DNA of 29,792 nucleotides from Citrobacter freundii (GCA_003243445.1 QFQQ01000074.1:1-29792), one strand, 5' to 3'; shown: positions 1-7,461, numbered from the stretch's first letter. The notes: generated from the sequence alone by a model not told the origin. Made by a program: numbers and translations.

Positions 1-14
1 CGTGTTTTAGATCT

Positions 15-63
15 GCGTAAATCTGCGGGACGTGTCCGCCGGAGGAGGAACCTTACGCCATTC
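15..63. repeat. Dispersed repeat, copy of the end block of the 22 kb composite repeat
   Basis: This 49-nt block is repeated in inverted orientation at 22228-22275, with one substitution and one 1-nt deletion. A shortened relative lies at 22441-22468. It contains the palindromic stretch CCGCCGGAGG and ends in TTACGCC. It is non-coding in both places, and an ORF running through it on the minus strand (7-195) is a chance reading. No transposase is nearby. It looks like a non-autonomous dispersed element whose full extent may run past the left edge. Confidence 0.75.
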
Positions 64-125
64 ATAGATTTGGGTAACGGTTAGCCCCAAGGGGACAAAC
101 TGAAAGAAGCAACAGGTATTCAGTA

Positions 126-184
126 AAACAGTTTGGTCCATCTTTCTATCTTTTTTGAGAATAGGAAGATGGAGCAAACTGTTT
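126..184. terminator. Hairpin downstream of the small lipoprotein gene
   Basis: Positions 126-149 and 161-184 form a 24-bp inverted repeat with two mismatches and an 11-nt loop containing a T run. It starts 12 nt beyond the stop codon of the minus-strand lipoprotein gene ending at 196, so a terminator or 3'-stabilising role fits. The T tail expected of a classical intrinsic terminator is weak on the minus strand. Confidence 0.5.
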
Positions 185-195
185 GTTTTATTCAT

Positions 196-546
196 TTATT
201 GGAAATAGAGAAGCATTACGCGATCAGTGCTGTTATTGTCCAGGCGCGCATTGACTATATCATATGCTATAAGATAAGCCAGGTTATAACTATACTGCGA
301 GTTGTAAGTGTATTTGAAAAAGCCATTGGAGAAAGCCCAGTTCATTCCTGCATTGGAGTTGAACTGGCTGGGAGTAATTGCATTGTTCTTTAGCGCGTAA
401 ATGCGGATGATGCTATTCTGTTTAGCTACGGCTGTTAATTCTTTTTCGGTAAGTTGAGCCTGTGTGAGACTCTCTTTTTTGCAGGACGAAAATAATGCAC
501 CAAAAAGGAGTACGGTGAAAGAGAAGAGAAGTAATCTTTTGATCAT
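196..546 (-). CDS. Small putative lipoprotein of unknown function
   Basis: The protein has 116 residues, taking the internal ATG at 546 rather than the ORF start at 591. From there it begins with MIKRLLLFSF, a hydrophobic stretch and the lipobox-like FSSC, followed by KKES, a usual beginning for Bacteroidota lipoproteins. The mature part has a short Gln/Lys/Glu-rich helix and then a Tyr/Asn-rich segment (residues about 60-105) with no motif I recognise. The product is probably exported and lipid-anchored. A hairpin follows the stop codon. Function is unknown; the signal peptide is the main reason to believe the gene. Confidence 0.6.
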   Translation of the reverse strand: MIKRLLLFSFTVLLFGALFSSCKKESLTQAQLTEKELTAVAKQNSIIRIYALKNNAITPSQFNSNAGMNWAFSNGFFKYTYNSQYSYNLAYLIAYDIVNARLDNNSTDRVMLLYFQ

Positions 547-809
547 AAGGTTAAGTTGGCTGGTTAATACAAACCTCGTAAAACTTAACAATGAAGATAA
601 ATCCTGAACGGATTTAACAATCTTTAATGATTATTCCCATCAGTATTAAAAAAGGATTAGAGTGATACATTCTTTTTCGGATTGCTGGTATTTGCATATT
701 GGGTTATCATTTCATCACTTGCAAATCGCATCTTCATTGCTGTTCTGCCGGGAACGGGCAAGCATGCAGCTGTTTAATACGGTGTGTGATATATAAAAAG
801 TAAGACTGA

Positions 810-1520
810 TCACACGCGGTCTGTCACCTCGTAGTGTAGCCATAAAATATCATTTTCCAAATGCTTCACTTCTTTTAGTTTGAATAAGGTGGCATTCAAC
901 CGGCGATCCTTTTCTGCAATTTCCATCACGCTGGATGTTTCTTCGCGGCCATCAGCAAGTGGCAGCAATAACTGATGATACTCATCGATCAGCCCTTCAT
1001 TTAAAAAGCTGCCATTGATATGTCCACCACCTTCCAGCATTAGTGTTTCTATTTTGAAAAGAGATCGCAGCTTTTCCATTGCAAGTGGCAGATCAACTTT
1101 ATCTTTACCGGCAAAGATGTATGAAACGCCGACGTCCTGCAGATTGGCGAGATAACTGTCAGGAACCGTTTCCGTTAATATAGTGATCACGTGTTCTCCC
1201 AGCATATCGCCTTTGTTCCATCCCAGTTTTCCCTGGCCATCGATGGTAACAGCGAAAGATCGCGCATTTTTATCCGCAACAAAATCCTCCCGGCTGATCG
1301 GTTGGTTGCTTTCTTTATACACGGGTTTGGCGTAATGCGTGAAATCCTTTTCCATCGTTGTTCTGCCGACGATCCATGTTTTATGACCGATGATTTCATG
1401 CACTTCCTCAAATGCTTTGGTGAGCGTTTTTACTTTTTCGCTGTCGCCCCATTTTTCTGAAAGGATCTTTCCATCGAGTGAGGTCATCATCAGGCAGATG
1501 ATATGAGGTCGTTTGCTCAT
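810..1520 (-). CDS. RibD C-terminal / dihydrofolate-reductase-like family protein
   Basis: This 236-residue soluble protein starts MSKRPHIICLMMTSLDGKI. The pattern of a hydrophobic strand followed by S-x-DGKI is typical of the RibD_C domain (DHFR fold), which in riboflavin synthesis reduces the ribosylamino-pyrimidine intermediate with NAD(P)H. Further matches are the helix ending WIVGRTTME (around residues 49-57), the strand VSYIFAGKD and the glycine-rich MLEGGGHINGSFL (about 160-172), which in this family binds the dinucleotide and closes the site. There is no deaminase domain and no rib gene nearby, so this is probably a stand-alone family member with its own substrate, not the riboflavin enzyme. 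A perfect -7-type box (TACCTTTG) lies about 60 nt upstream. Confidence 0.85.
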   Translation of the reverse strand: MSKRPHIICLMMTSLDGKILSEKWGDSEKVKTLTKAFEEVHEIIGHKTWIVGRTTMEKDFTHYAKPVYKESNQPISREDFVADKNARSFAVTIDGQGKLGWNKGDMLGEHVITILTETVPDSYLANLQDVGVSYIFAGKDKVDLPLAMEKLRSLFKIETLMLEGGGHINGSFLNEGLIDEYHQLLLPLADGREETSSVMEIAEKDRRLNATLFKLKEVKHLENDILWLHYEVTDRV

Positions 1521-1581
1521 GATTTGCTTTTAGTATAATGAATCTGGCAATTTGAATGCCAGAGGATGCTTATCCCGAATG

Positions 1582-1589
1582 CAAAGGTA
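1582..1589 (-). promoter_or_regulatory. -7 box TACCTTTG for the RibD-C-like gene
   Basis: Read on the minus strand, this is an exact match to the Bacteroidota -7 consensus TAnnTTTG. It lies 61 nt upstream of the ATG at 1520. No good TTTG is seen at the -33 position, so the assignment rests on one box only. Confidence 0.4.
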
Positions 1590-1812
1590 TGAGCAGGGAT
1601 TGCAACCGGATCATTTATAGTAACTCATTCTTCAATAAGTTAAACGTATCTACCCATAGATCGACCGGGAATATCAGTGCGTTTGGATGAATCCATCTTC
1701 AATAGATCCGTAAGAAGTTATTATACAAAACAAAAAACCGGTAGCTCAATCACCACCGGTCATTATACGACCATCAATATACTGCTTAGCCAGAGACATA
1801 TCTGTTCAACCT

Positions 1813-1875
1813 CTGGAACCCCTGGAACTTCTGGAACCTTTGGAACTTCTGAACCCTGAAACTTGCGAAACCCTT
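1813..1875. repeat. Tandem array with 9-bp period (CTGGAACYY type)
   Basis: Seven degenerate 9-mers follow one another, beginning CTGGAACCC, CTGGAACTT, CTGGAACCT and TTGGAACTT, and ending in looser CTGAACCCT/GAAAC-type units. The array ends 3 nt before the end of the small minus-strand lipoprotein gene. Read as the reverse complement the units are AGGTTCCAG/AAGTTCCAG, which resembles the AGGTTTnnn units of the arrays at 25152 and 29431. Confidence 0.7.
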
Positions 1876-1878
1876 CCT

Positions 1879-2085
1879 CTACTCCACCAGGTTGATCAGT
1901 GTATACGCCGTCTCCTCCTCCGGGGACACATTCGCCTTTGTGGTCGCTTCGGTCTTAATGGAATGGCTGGAACTTCCTACAGTCAGTTTCTCATGACTGC
2001 AGCTATAAAAAACTACGGCGGTAATTGCCAGAACACTGCTCCTGCGCAGCAGGTGAGAGGGTAATAATTTGCTGAAGAAGTTCAT
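1879..2085 (-). CDS. Very small putative lipoprotein
   Basis: The product has 68 residues when started at the ATG at 2085 (MNFFSKLLPS); the longer ORF start at 2145 would add 20 residues ahead of the signal peptide. A hydrophobic segment (SVLAITAVVF) leads into YSCSHEK, a credible lipobox with Cys near residue 29. The remainder is a polar Ser/Thr/Glu-rich tail with no recognised motif. A TTG-N20-TAATTTTG promoter sits about 30 nt upstream, which supports this short ORF being expressed. Function unknown. Confidence 0.5.
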   Translation of the reverse strand: MNFFSKLLPSHLLRRSSVLAITAVVFYSCSHEKLTVGSSSHSIKTEATTKANVSPEEETAYTLINLVE

Positions 2086-2114
2086 AAGTAAGATCAGGGT
2101 TATGGTTGATAAGG

Positions 2115-2145
2115 CAAAATTATACCGGGGAGAAAGGCCTGGCAA
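2115..2145 (-). promoter_or_regulatory. Bacteroidota-type promoter (TTG-N20-TAATTTTG)
   Basis: On the minus strand the -7 box TAATTTTG (2115-2122) matches TAnnTTTG exactly. A TTG lies at the -33 position (2143-2145) with a 20-nt spacer. The predicted start of transcription leaves a leader of roughly 25 nt before the ATG at 2085. Confidence 0.5.
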
Positions 2146-2372
2146 CTAATAGTCACTAAACCGTGTTCAAAACCTATGGAACCGGTTGATATTTGGGTTT
2201 TAGCCGTTCTGTTGCCGGACCGGTTTCAAATCCGGGTTGATTTCCACAGGAGTTACCATCCCTTTCTCTTTCAGGATATTTCACTTTCATGCTTTTCAGC
2301 TATTGGGTATCAAGCCTTTCAAGCCCGATCAATGACGAAAGAAACCTGTATATTCAACACAGGATACAATGA

Positions 2373-3008
2373 ATGCACCATATGCTGAAAAGGATACTGC
2401 TATTCCCCATTTTCGGGATCCTGTTATTTGTAGTGATGTATATCATCGCGGCATCGCTCTACCCGGGCGGCTCGCAGGCGGATATACATTCGACGGGTTT
2501 TAGCTGGAAAGATAATTACTGGTGCAATTTATTCAACCGGACAGCAATCAACGGTGAACCAAATCCGGCAAGACCTGTCGCCATAACCGCAATGTATATC
2601 CTGGCTGCTTCGCTGCAGTTTTTCTGGATGCTGATCGCCTTTCTGACGGCGAAAAGTAAACCGCTAAGGACGGTGATCATTATCGCTTCTATTAGCTGCA
2701 CGGCTTTTATTTCTTCGCTGGCTGTGTCTGATCTGCATGATCTGTTAGTGAATCTTGCATCGCTGGCGGGACTGATCGTTACAGCCTGTACGATGTTCGT
2801 ATTGTATAAGCTTAAATGGAATTCATTGTTTGTTTATGGCCTTATGAATCTCCTGCTGGTGGCGGTTAATAACTATGTATACTATTCGAAGGAGCTGATC
2901 GTTTGGTTGCCCATCATACAAAAGATTACCTTCTTATTTTTCCTTTTGTGGATCTGTTGCATTACCTGGCAGATCGATCAGAAAAGAGCAGAAGCTTTTA
3001 TAGACTGA
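2373..3008 (+). CDS. DUF998-like integral membrane protein
   Basis: This 211-residue protein has six predicted transmembrane helices (about residues 5-27, 68-92, 97-117, 122-146, 151-168 and 180-198). Between helices 1 and 2 it carries the motif YPGGS, then GFSWKDNYWC and later NGEPNPARP, a layout I associate with the DUF998 group of small six-helix membrane proteins of unknown role. A second in-frame ATG at 2382 is an equally good start. It is a single gene, convergent with the SRPBCC pair, and its stop codon opens a perfect 23-bp inverted repeat. Confidence 0.7.
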   Translation: MHHMLKRILLFPIFGILLFVVMYIIAASLYPGGSQADIHSTGFSWKDNYWCNLFNRTAINGEPNPARPVAITAMYILAASLQFFWMLIAFLTAKSKPLRTVIIIASISCTAFISSLAVSDLHDLLVNLASLAGLIVTACTMFVLYKLKWNSLFVYGLMNLLLVAVNNYVYYSKELIVWLPIIQKITFLFFLLWICCITWQIDQKRAEAFID

Positions 3009-3058
3009 CTCCGGAATATTTATTCATTGCGATTAAATGAATAAATATTCCGGAGTCA
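3006..3058. terminator. Perfect 23-bp inverted repeat, bidirectional terminator
   Basis: The arms 3006-3028 and 3036-3058 are exactly complementary with a 7-nt loop. The left arm begins with the stop codon of the DUF998-like gene. The stem is AT-rich on the loop side and has CCGGAGTC at its base, followed by an A/T-rich run in both directions. It separates two convergent genes, so it can serve both. Confidence 0.8.
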
Positions 3059-3068
3059 ATAAAAGTAT

Positions 3069-3509
3069 TTATTTGTCTGGCTGCCCTTCTCCTGTACTGA
3101 TCAGCTCTGCCAGACTTTGCAGGTAGAAATTCCATCCGCCACTGCAATCTTCAAAGCATTCTTTTTGAGGTGTTAGTCCGTGATGAGTAAAATATAATTT
3201 CGTTTTATTACCCGCAGGCTCTATCTCAAAGCTGATCGTTGTTCCGGTCCATTCATCTGGTTTTTTTTCAAGAAAACTCAGGTGGCTGTCAGTTACAAGC
3301 CAGGTAACTTTTTTATTCTTTACTACTTCCACCAGCTTTTGCGTTGATGCATGTATGTCTTTATGGCGATAAATAAAAACATCACCTTCTTTGCCTGAAC
3401 TACCCTCCAGTAGTGTGGACCACCAACCGCGGACATTGTTCACGGCATCAAAGACTTCTCCGGGAGATTTGTCAAATAAGAAGGTTTTACTGAAATCCTG
3501 CTTGCTCAT
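3069..3509 (-). CDS. SRPBCC/AHSA1-family protein (paralogue 2)
   Basis: This 146-residue single-domain protein is of the START/Bet v1-like (SRPBCC, AHSA1) superfamily. Its early motif SPGEVFDAVNNVRGWWS is the strand-helix beginning of this fold, and the centre has alternating strands (TISFEIEPAGNKTKLYFTHHGL) ending in a long C-terminal helix (residues about 123-138) that closes the hydrophobic cavity. The fold binds small hydrophobic ligands; the ligand here cannot be read from sequence. It lies 27 nt downstream of a paralogue sharing EVF-AVNNVRGWWS and the GLTP-EC segment, so the pair arose by tandem duplication and is probably co-transcribed. Confidence 0.9.
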   Translation of the reverse strand: MSKQDFSKTFLFDKSPGEVFDAVNNVRGWWSTLLEGSSGKEGDVFIYRHKDIHASTQKLVEVVKNKKVTWLVTDSHLSFLEKKPDEWTGTTISFEIEPAGNKTKLYFTHHGLTPQKECFEDCSGGWNFYLQSLAELISTGEGQPDK

Positions 3510-3536
3510 ACTATTTGTTTGGGGTGAACATATAAC

Positions 3537-4028
3537 TTAACCGTTCCATTTTTTCTGGATATCGTCATTGAATTTGCTGTGATCGTCTTTGGTTGGATTA
3601 CCGGTACCGGTAGTGATCAGGCTTTTCAGGCTTTTGTTGATATAGCCAGTCCAGGCATCAAAACAAACGTTGTAACATTCTTCATCCGGTGTCAAACCAA
3701 CGTGGGTGAATTTCAATTCCGTTTTGCCATCTTTCTCCGTGATCTCAAATACGATCTCCGTATTCTTCCACTGTCCCGTCTTATCTTTTGTGAAGCTGAA
3801 ATAATTTTCCAGTACTTTCCAGGACACTTTCTTACCGGGAATCATTTCTGTGATCTTTATACGGCATTGATGCAGATCTTTATAATGATACCTGAACTCA
3901 CTGTTCAGTTGGTCCGTGGCCCCGTCAATCTGTTCAGACCACCAGCCGCGTACATTATTCACTGCGGCAAAAACTTCTTTAGGAGATTGGTCTACCGTGA
4001 AGCTGGTAGTAAAGCTTTGATCATTCAT
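3537..4028 (-). CDS. SRPBCC/AHSA1-family protein (paralogue 1)
   Basis: With the start at 4028 (MNDQSFTTSF) the product has 163 residues and lines up with the start of the downstream paralogue (MSKQDFSKTF). The core shows SPKEVFAAVNNVRGWWS and the strand pair IVFEITEKDGKTELKFTHVGL, then the C-terminal helix and a polar tail ending QKKWNG. An in-frame ATG at 4163 would add 45 residues containing a hydrophobic MLIGCSSLILVI segment; a -7 box at 4189-4196 would fit that longer form with a leader of about 20 nt, so the start is open. The gene is divergent from the GlxA-type regulator, its likely controller. Confidence 0.88.
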   Translation of the reverse strand: MNDQSFTTSFTVDQSPKEVFAAVNNVRGWWSEQIDGATDQLNSEFRYHYKDLHQCRIKITEMIPGKKVSWKVLENYFSFTKDKTGQWKNTEIVFEITEKDGKTELKFTHVGLTPDEECYNVCFDAWTGYINKSLKSLITTGTGNPTKDDHSKFNDDIQKKWNG

Positions 4029-4188
4029 GATAATTTTGTTTTGAAGATTAACAGTAGTGTTTACCGGTTCACCCATCCGCAGTTCCGGCTTGATTACGAG
4101 TATGAGCGACGAACAGCCAATGAGCATAATTGGCCGGTAAAGCGTATGATTCAGTCTTTTCATTTATTCTTTAATTGATTTCTATGAT

Positions 4189-4196
4189 CAAAGCTA
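4189..4196 (-). promoter_or_regulatory. -7 box TAGCTTTG for the SRPBCC pair
   Basis: On the minus strand this is an exact TAnnTTTG match, directly abutting the left arm of the TGGACA dyad. A protein bound there would touch RNA polymerase. The -33 position is not well matched, which would fit an activator-dependent promoter. Confidence 0.4.
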
Positions 4197-4258
4197 TTGT
4201 CCAAATCCGGCATTGAGGGGGTACAAAATGGACATTCTAATGGGTTGATTTGGACAAT
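4196..4258. promoter_or_regulatory. TGGACA operator-like array between divergent genes
   Basis: ATTGTCCAAAT at 4196-4206 and its exact reverse complement ATTTGGACAAT at 4248-4258 flank a third core, ATGGACATT, at 4228-4236. Centre-to-centre steps are about 30 and 22 bp, near whole helical turns, so all three would lie on about the same face of the DNA. The array lies between the SRPBCC genes and the GlxA-type regulator, making that regulator the obvious candidate ligand. This is inference from position and symmetry. Confidence 0.55.
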
Positions 4259-4279
4259 TGATTTGTCTACCTTAGCTAA

Positions 4280-5278
4280 ATGAAGCACATCACTATAATC
4301 GTTCCTGACGGACAAAGCAACCTGAGCACTATAGCCAGTATTGTTGGATCGTATGAAATGTTTGTGCAGTCAAACAATTTCTGGAAGCAATCCGGGAGAC
4401 CGGAGCCGTATAAAGTACAGCTGGCGGGGATTTCCAGGAAGACGGAAGTATATGATGGTTTGTTTTCCGTGACACCACAGGTTCATGTGGAGGAAATAAA
4501 GAAAACACATCTTATTATTGTTCCTTCACTGGTGAGGGATTTTCAGAAAGCAGTGAAGGGAAACCAATTACTGATCGATTGGATCGGAGTGCAGTACAGG
4601 AACGGTGCTGAAGTGGCGAGTATCTGCAATGGCGTCTTCCTTCTTGCTTCATCCGGAATGCTGGATGGAAAGAATTGTGCAACCCATTGGTCTGCTGCCG
4701 AAACATTTCGCGGAATGTTCCCCAATGTGAACCTGCTGGCAGATAAACTGATCACGGATGAAGACGGGATCTACACAAATGGTGGTGCATATTCGTTTTT
4801 GAACCTGCTTGTTTATCTTATAGAAAAATATTACGACAGACAAACAGCTATCTTCTGTTCCAAAGTATTCCAGATAGAACTTGACAGGCAAAGCCAGTCT
4901 GCATTTTCGATTTTCAAAGGACAAAAGCAACACGGCGATGACCTGGTCATCAAAGCCCAGGAGTATATTGAAAAGAAACTGGACGAAAAGATCTCGGTGG
5001 AAGAACTCTCTTCCCACTTTGCGATCGGCCGCCGCAACTTCGATAGAAGGTTCATCAAAGCTACCGGTAATACACCTGTTGAATATGCACAACGGGTAAA
5101 GATCGAGGCAGCTAAAAAGTCTTTTGAAACTACACGCAAAACCATCAATGAAGTAATGTACGAAGTCGGCTATGCTGATCTGAAAGCATTCAGGGAAGTC
5201 TTCAGGAAGATCACCGGATTGTCGCCACTTGAGTATCGCAACAAATATAATAAGGAAGCGATGGTGAAGGCAGAATAG
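4280..5278 (+). CDS. GlxA-type transcriptional regulator (DJ-1/PfpI domain plus AraC HTH)
   Basis: This 332-residue protein has two domains. Residues 3 to about 195 form a DJ-1/PfpI (class I amidotransferase-like) domain with the elbow region SICNGVFLLASSG; the Cys at 116 is in the nucleophile position, but in these regulators the domain usually acts as a ligand sensor rather than an enzyme. Residues about 228-325 form an AraC/XylS DNA-binding domain with two helix-turn-helix units, ISVEELSSHFAIGRRNFDRRF and the second around INEVMYEVGYADLKAFREVFRKITG. It is divergent from two SRPBCC genes with an operator-like array between, pointing to local control and autoregulation. The inducer is unknown. 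Confidence 0.93.
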   Translation: MKHITIIVPDGQSNLSTIASIVGSYEMFVQSNNFWKQSGRPEPYKVQLAGISRKTEVYDGLFSVTPQVHVEEIKKTHLIIVPSLVRDFQKAVKGNQLLIDWIGVQYRNGAEVASICNGVFLLASSGMLDGKNCATHWSAAETFRGMFPNVNLLADKLITDEDGIYTNGGAYSFLNLLVYLIEKYYDRQTAIFCSKVFQIELDRQSQSAFSIFKGQKQHGDDLVIKAQEYIEKKLDEKISVEELSSHFAIGRRNFDRRFIKATGNTPVEYAQRVKIEAAKKSFETTRKTINEVMYEVGYADLKAFREVFRKITGLSPLEYRNKYNKEAMVKAE

Positions 5279-5433
5279 CCGGGTCATAGGAACTGTAAAA
5301 CTGAAACCTGCATTCGGACATGGCATTGATCATCCGGCATTGCCACGCTCAAAATATCCACGTTTCACATGATACATTAACTCAAAAGACAGCAGCATAT
5401 TTACGTCATAAATCAACCTTTAATTGCGTAAAT

Positions 5434-7302
5434 ATGTTGTACAATCTAAAAAAGCCCGCGTTGATGATCCTGGCAACAACGCTTGCATTCAATAGTTTTT
5501 CCCAGATCGATAAGCCCCGTTCGGTAGCTGTACCCAGCAGAATATCAAAAGATACGATCCCGGTAAAGACAATACCAAACAAGGTGATCGTTACACAACC
5601 GGCCCAACCTGTACAAACGACTCAGCCTGTAAGGACACTTGGTCCGGTTGCAGCCAGCAAAGTTACTTTGCATACACAGGTGATAAAGAATGTCAAAGGT
5701 GTGGCGGTGTTAAAACCGGTACCGAATGCTATTTATGGTGATGATGGAAATTTCAAAGCATTGCGTTTGCAGCAATTCAATCATCTTTCTACCGAGCCAA
5801 GTTTTACCAAAACCCTGAATGGGATCAATATCCGCTATCAGCTTCGCAAGAATCCAAATTATGATGCGCCGCCAACTGCAAATCAGCAGGGCGGAGGCAC
5901 TACAAGCGTGGAGAACGGGATGAATTGTACCACCACCCGTGAGAGTGTGACGGCACGCAGCTCCAGCTTTCTCAGTGTAAGTGCTGATGGCGCGGGCATT
6001 TATCCTGGTGCGATCTATAACTATGCCGATTTTTATGGAGGCAGTACGCTCAAAACTGTCGGTGATGGTAAGCGTAATCCGATCGTTATTTATACCAGCA
6101 ATATTGCTAACAGCACAGGTGATGTGGCTGTAACGGTCAATGATCCAAGCGCTTCAAATATTACCACGGCAACTGCACCGATCACACGTAATTTCTCAAC
6201 AACAGTTACTTCTGCCAGCAGTATCGGTCAGTACACTTATTCCAATAACAGCGCAGCAATGGCCCTGAATATTTCTGCCGGTGGTGCATATTCCGGTTTT
6301 TCCGCTTCGGCAGGCTTTCAGATCAATAAGCAGAACAACCACGTTTATATCACCTGTGATTACAAGATCCCACTGTATACACTTTCAACAGAGATCCCGC
6401 GCGGCGGATTCTTTACTGATCCATCAATTGAGCAAACGCCAAACCTGTTGCTCGTGAGCAGCGTAATGTACGGAACACGTATTCTTGCAAACATTGATAT
6501 TGATGAGACCGGTTTGAGTGATTCTGCCTTTGCAACATTCCAGTATGGTGACCCTTCAAAAGCAGGCGCGAAAGCTGCGTTTGATTATCTGCAGAAAACA
6601 AAAAGCAAAAAGGTCGTCATTAATACCTACACTGTAGGAACGGCTGCGGGCCTGTCACTTAATCCGGTTGATATTGATCAGTTGTTTTCACAGATCGATG
6701 CGGTGATCAAAAACACGACCTATCAGACATCCAGGCCGATCAGCTATACACTGACAGATATGGCGGGTAACCTGATCGGTGTGGAAAGCGCAACAGATGT
6801 TTATACCGTTAAAAATTGTGTGCCGCAGGGAGCACAATATAAGCTCACAAGTGCACAGGTGGAGATCCAGTGCGGCCCTGACGGGAAGGACAATGGTTCA
6901 CCGGTGAATATTACATTGAGCACAAGAGGAAATTCAACCGGTTCGAATTTTGTACTGGCAGCTACGCAAACAGGTAATACCGAATTCACGCCAAACAGCC
7001 GCGTCACCATGGTGATGGATGTAAGACAGGATGGCGGCATCAAACTGGAGGACTTCAAAGCTGGCATCAACAGACTGGATATTTTCCTTGAACCCAAACA
7101 AGTATTCCTGGGATGGGACGCATGGGATATCAAGTCAGTCACACTCGTATTGAAATTCAATGATCAGAATGGTACCCCTTTACCAGAACCATTGCGTATT
7201 GAAATGAATAATGCCAATGTAAGACTGGAGAAAAACAAGCAACGCGTGATCTGCTATTTCAATGGTCAGTTCCAGTCGACGACCACGATACAGCCGCAAT
7301 AG
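5434..7302 (+). CDS. Secreted cholesterol-dependent-cytolysin-like (CDC/CDCL) protein
   Basis: From the ATG at 5434 the product has 622 residues; the ORF start at 5320 would put 38 unlikely residues before a good signal peptide (MLYNLKKPALMILATTLAFN, cleavage near SFSQ). A Pro/Thr/Val-rich linker (about 30-95) follows. Residues 165-460 carry the thiol-activated cytolysin core in family order: IYPGA (189-193), the membrane-hairpin strand ending VYITCDYKIPLYTLS (304-318), VSSVMYGTRILANI (341-354) and RPISYTLTD (434-442) followed by DVYTVK. The canonical Trp-rich undecapeptide is absent. Instead the beta-rich C-terminal region (about 465-622) has a Trp loop, LGWDAWD (559-565). The canonical GG of the hinge strand is also not evident (VINTYTVGTAAG). 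Pore formation and target are inferred from family, not shown. A clear terminator follows. Confidence 0.85.
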   Translation: MLYNLKKPALMILATTLAFNSFSQIDKPRSVAVPSRISKDTIPVKTIPNKVIVTQPAQPVQTTQPVRTLGPVAASKVTLHTQVIKNVKGVAVLKPVPNAIYGDDGNFKALRLQQFNHLSTEPSFTKTLNGINIRYQLRKNPNYDAPPTANQQGGGTTSVENGMNCTTTRESVTARSSSFLSVSADGAGIYPGAIYNYADFYGGSTLKTVGDGKRNPIVIYTSNIANSTGDVAVTVNDPSASNITTATAPITRNFSTTVTSASSIGQYTYSNNSAAMALNISAGGAYSGFSASAGFQINKQNNHVYITCDYKIPLYTLSTEIPRGGFFTDPSIEQTPNLLLVSSVMYGTRILANIDIDETGLSDSAFATFQYGDPSKAGAKAAFDYLQKTKSKKVVINTYTVGTAAGLSLNPVDIDQLFSQIDAVIKNTTYQTSRPISYTLTDMAGNLIGVESATDVYTVKNCVPQGAQYKLTSAQVEIQCGPDGKDNGSPVNITLSTRGNSTGSNFVLAATQTGNTEFTPNSRVTMVMDVRQDGGIKLEDFKAGINRLDIFLEPKQVFLGWDAWDIKSVTLVLKFNDQNGTPLPEPLRIEMNNANVRLEKNKQRVICYFNGQFQSTTTIQPQ

Positions 7303-7324
7303 TGATGGATTTTATATCGCAAAG

Positions 7325-7357
7325 GCCTCCGTATAATAGGATACGGGGGCTTTTTTT
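7325..7357 (+). terminator. Intrinsic terminator of the cytolysin-like gene
   Basis: GCCTCCGTAT (7325-7334) pairs with ATACGGGGGC (7341-7350) around a 6-nt loop, with one G-T pair, and is followed by seven T residues. It separates the cytolysin-like gene from the immunity-like gene, which has its own promoter. Confidence 0.9.
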
Positions 7358-7429
7358 ATGAATACCATCCCCGGTCATGACTGGTTTTGAAAGTTTTAAC
7401 AAATTGAAATATGATTGAAGAAAAATTAA

Positions 7430-7461
7430 TTTGCTTGAATACGTAGGTCTTCGTACTATTG
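7430..7461 (+). promoter_or_regulatory. Promoter of the CdiI-like gene (TTTG-N20-TACTATTG)
   Basis: TTTG at 7430-7433 and TACTATTG at 7454-7461 (seven of eight to TAnnTTTG) are 20 nt apart, close to the Bacteroidota spacing. The predicted leader is about 45 nt. It indicates that the immunity-like gene is expressed independently of the cytolysin-like gene. Confidence 0.5.

Larger units (their letters stand above)
1521..1878. other. Gene-free stretch with promoter box, small hairpin and 9-mer array
   Basis: No credible gene is seen here. The stretch holds the candidate promoter of the reductase gene (1582-1589), a small dyad with ACCGGT at both ends (about 1738-1762), and a 9-bp-period array at 1813-1875. 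The plus-strand ORF readings across it are low-complexity and have no start context. Confidence 0.6.

Noticed and set aside
1677..2064. Plus-strand ORFs across the 9-mer array (including a SGTPGTSGTFGTSEP-type peptide)
   Set aside because: Low complexity caused by the array; the second overlaps the lipoprotein gene antisense, and no start context is seen.
3579..4178. 199-codon plus-strand ORF opposite the first SRPBCC gene
   Set aside because: Antisense of a clear SRPBCC domain; no family resemblance.
4649..5326. 225-codon minus-strand ORF opposite the GlxA-type regulator
   Set aside because: Antisense shadow of a well-supported gene; its sequence is Cys/Phe-rich noise without a motif.
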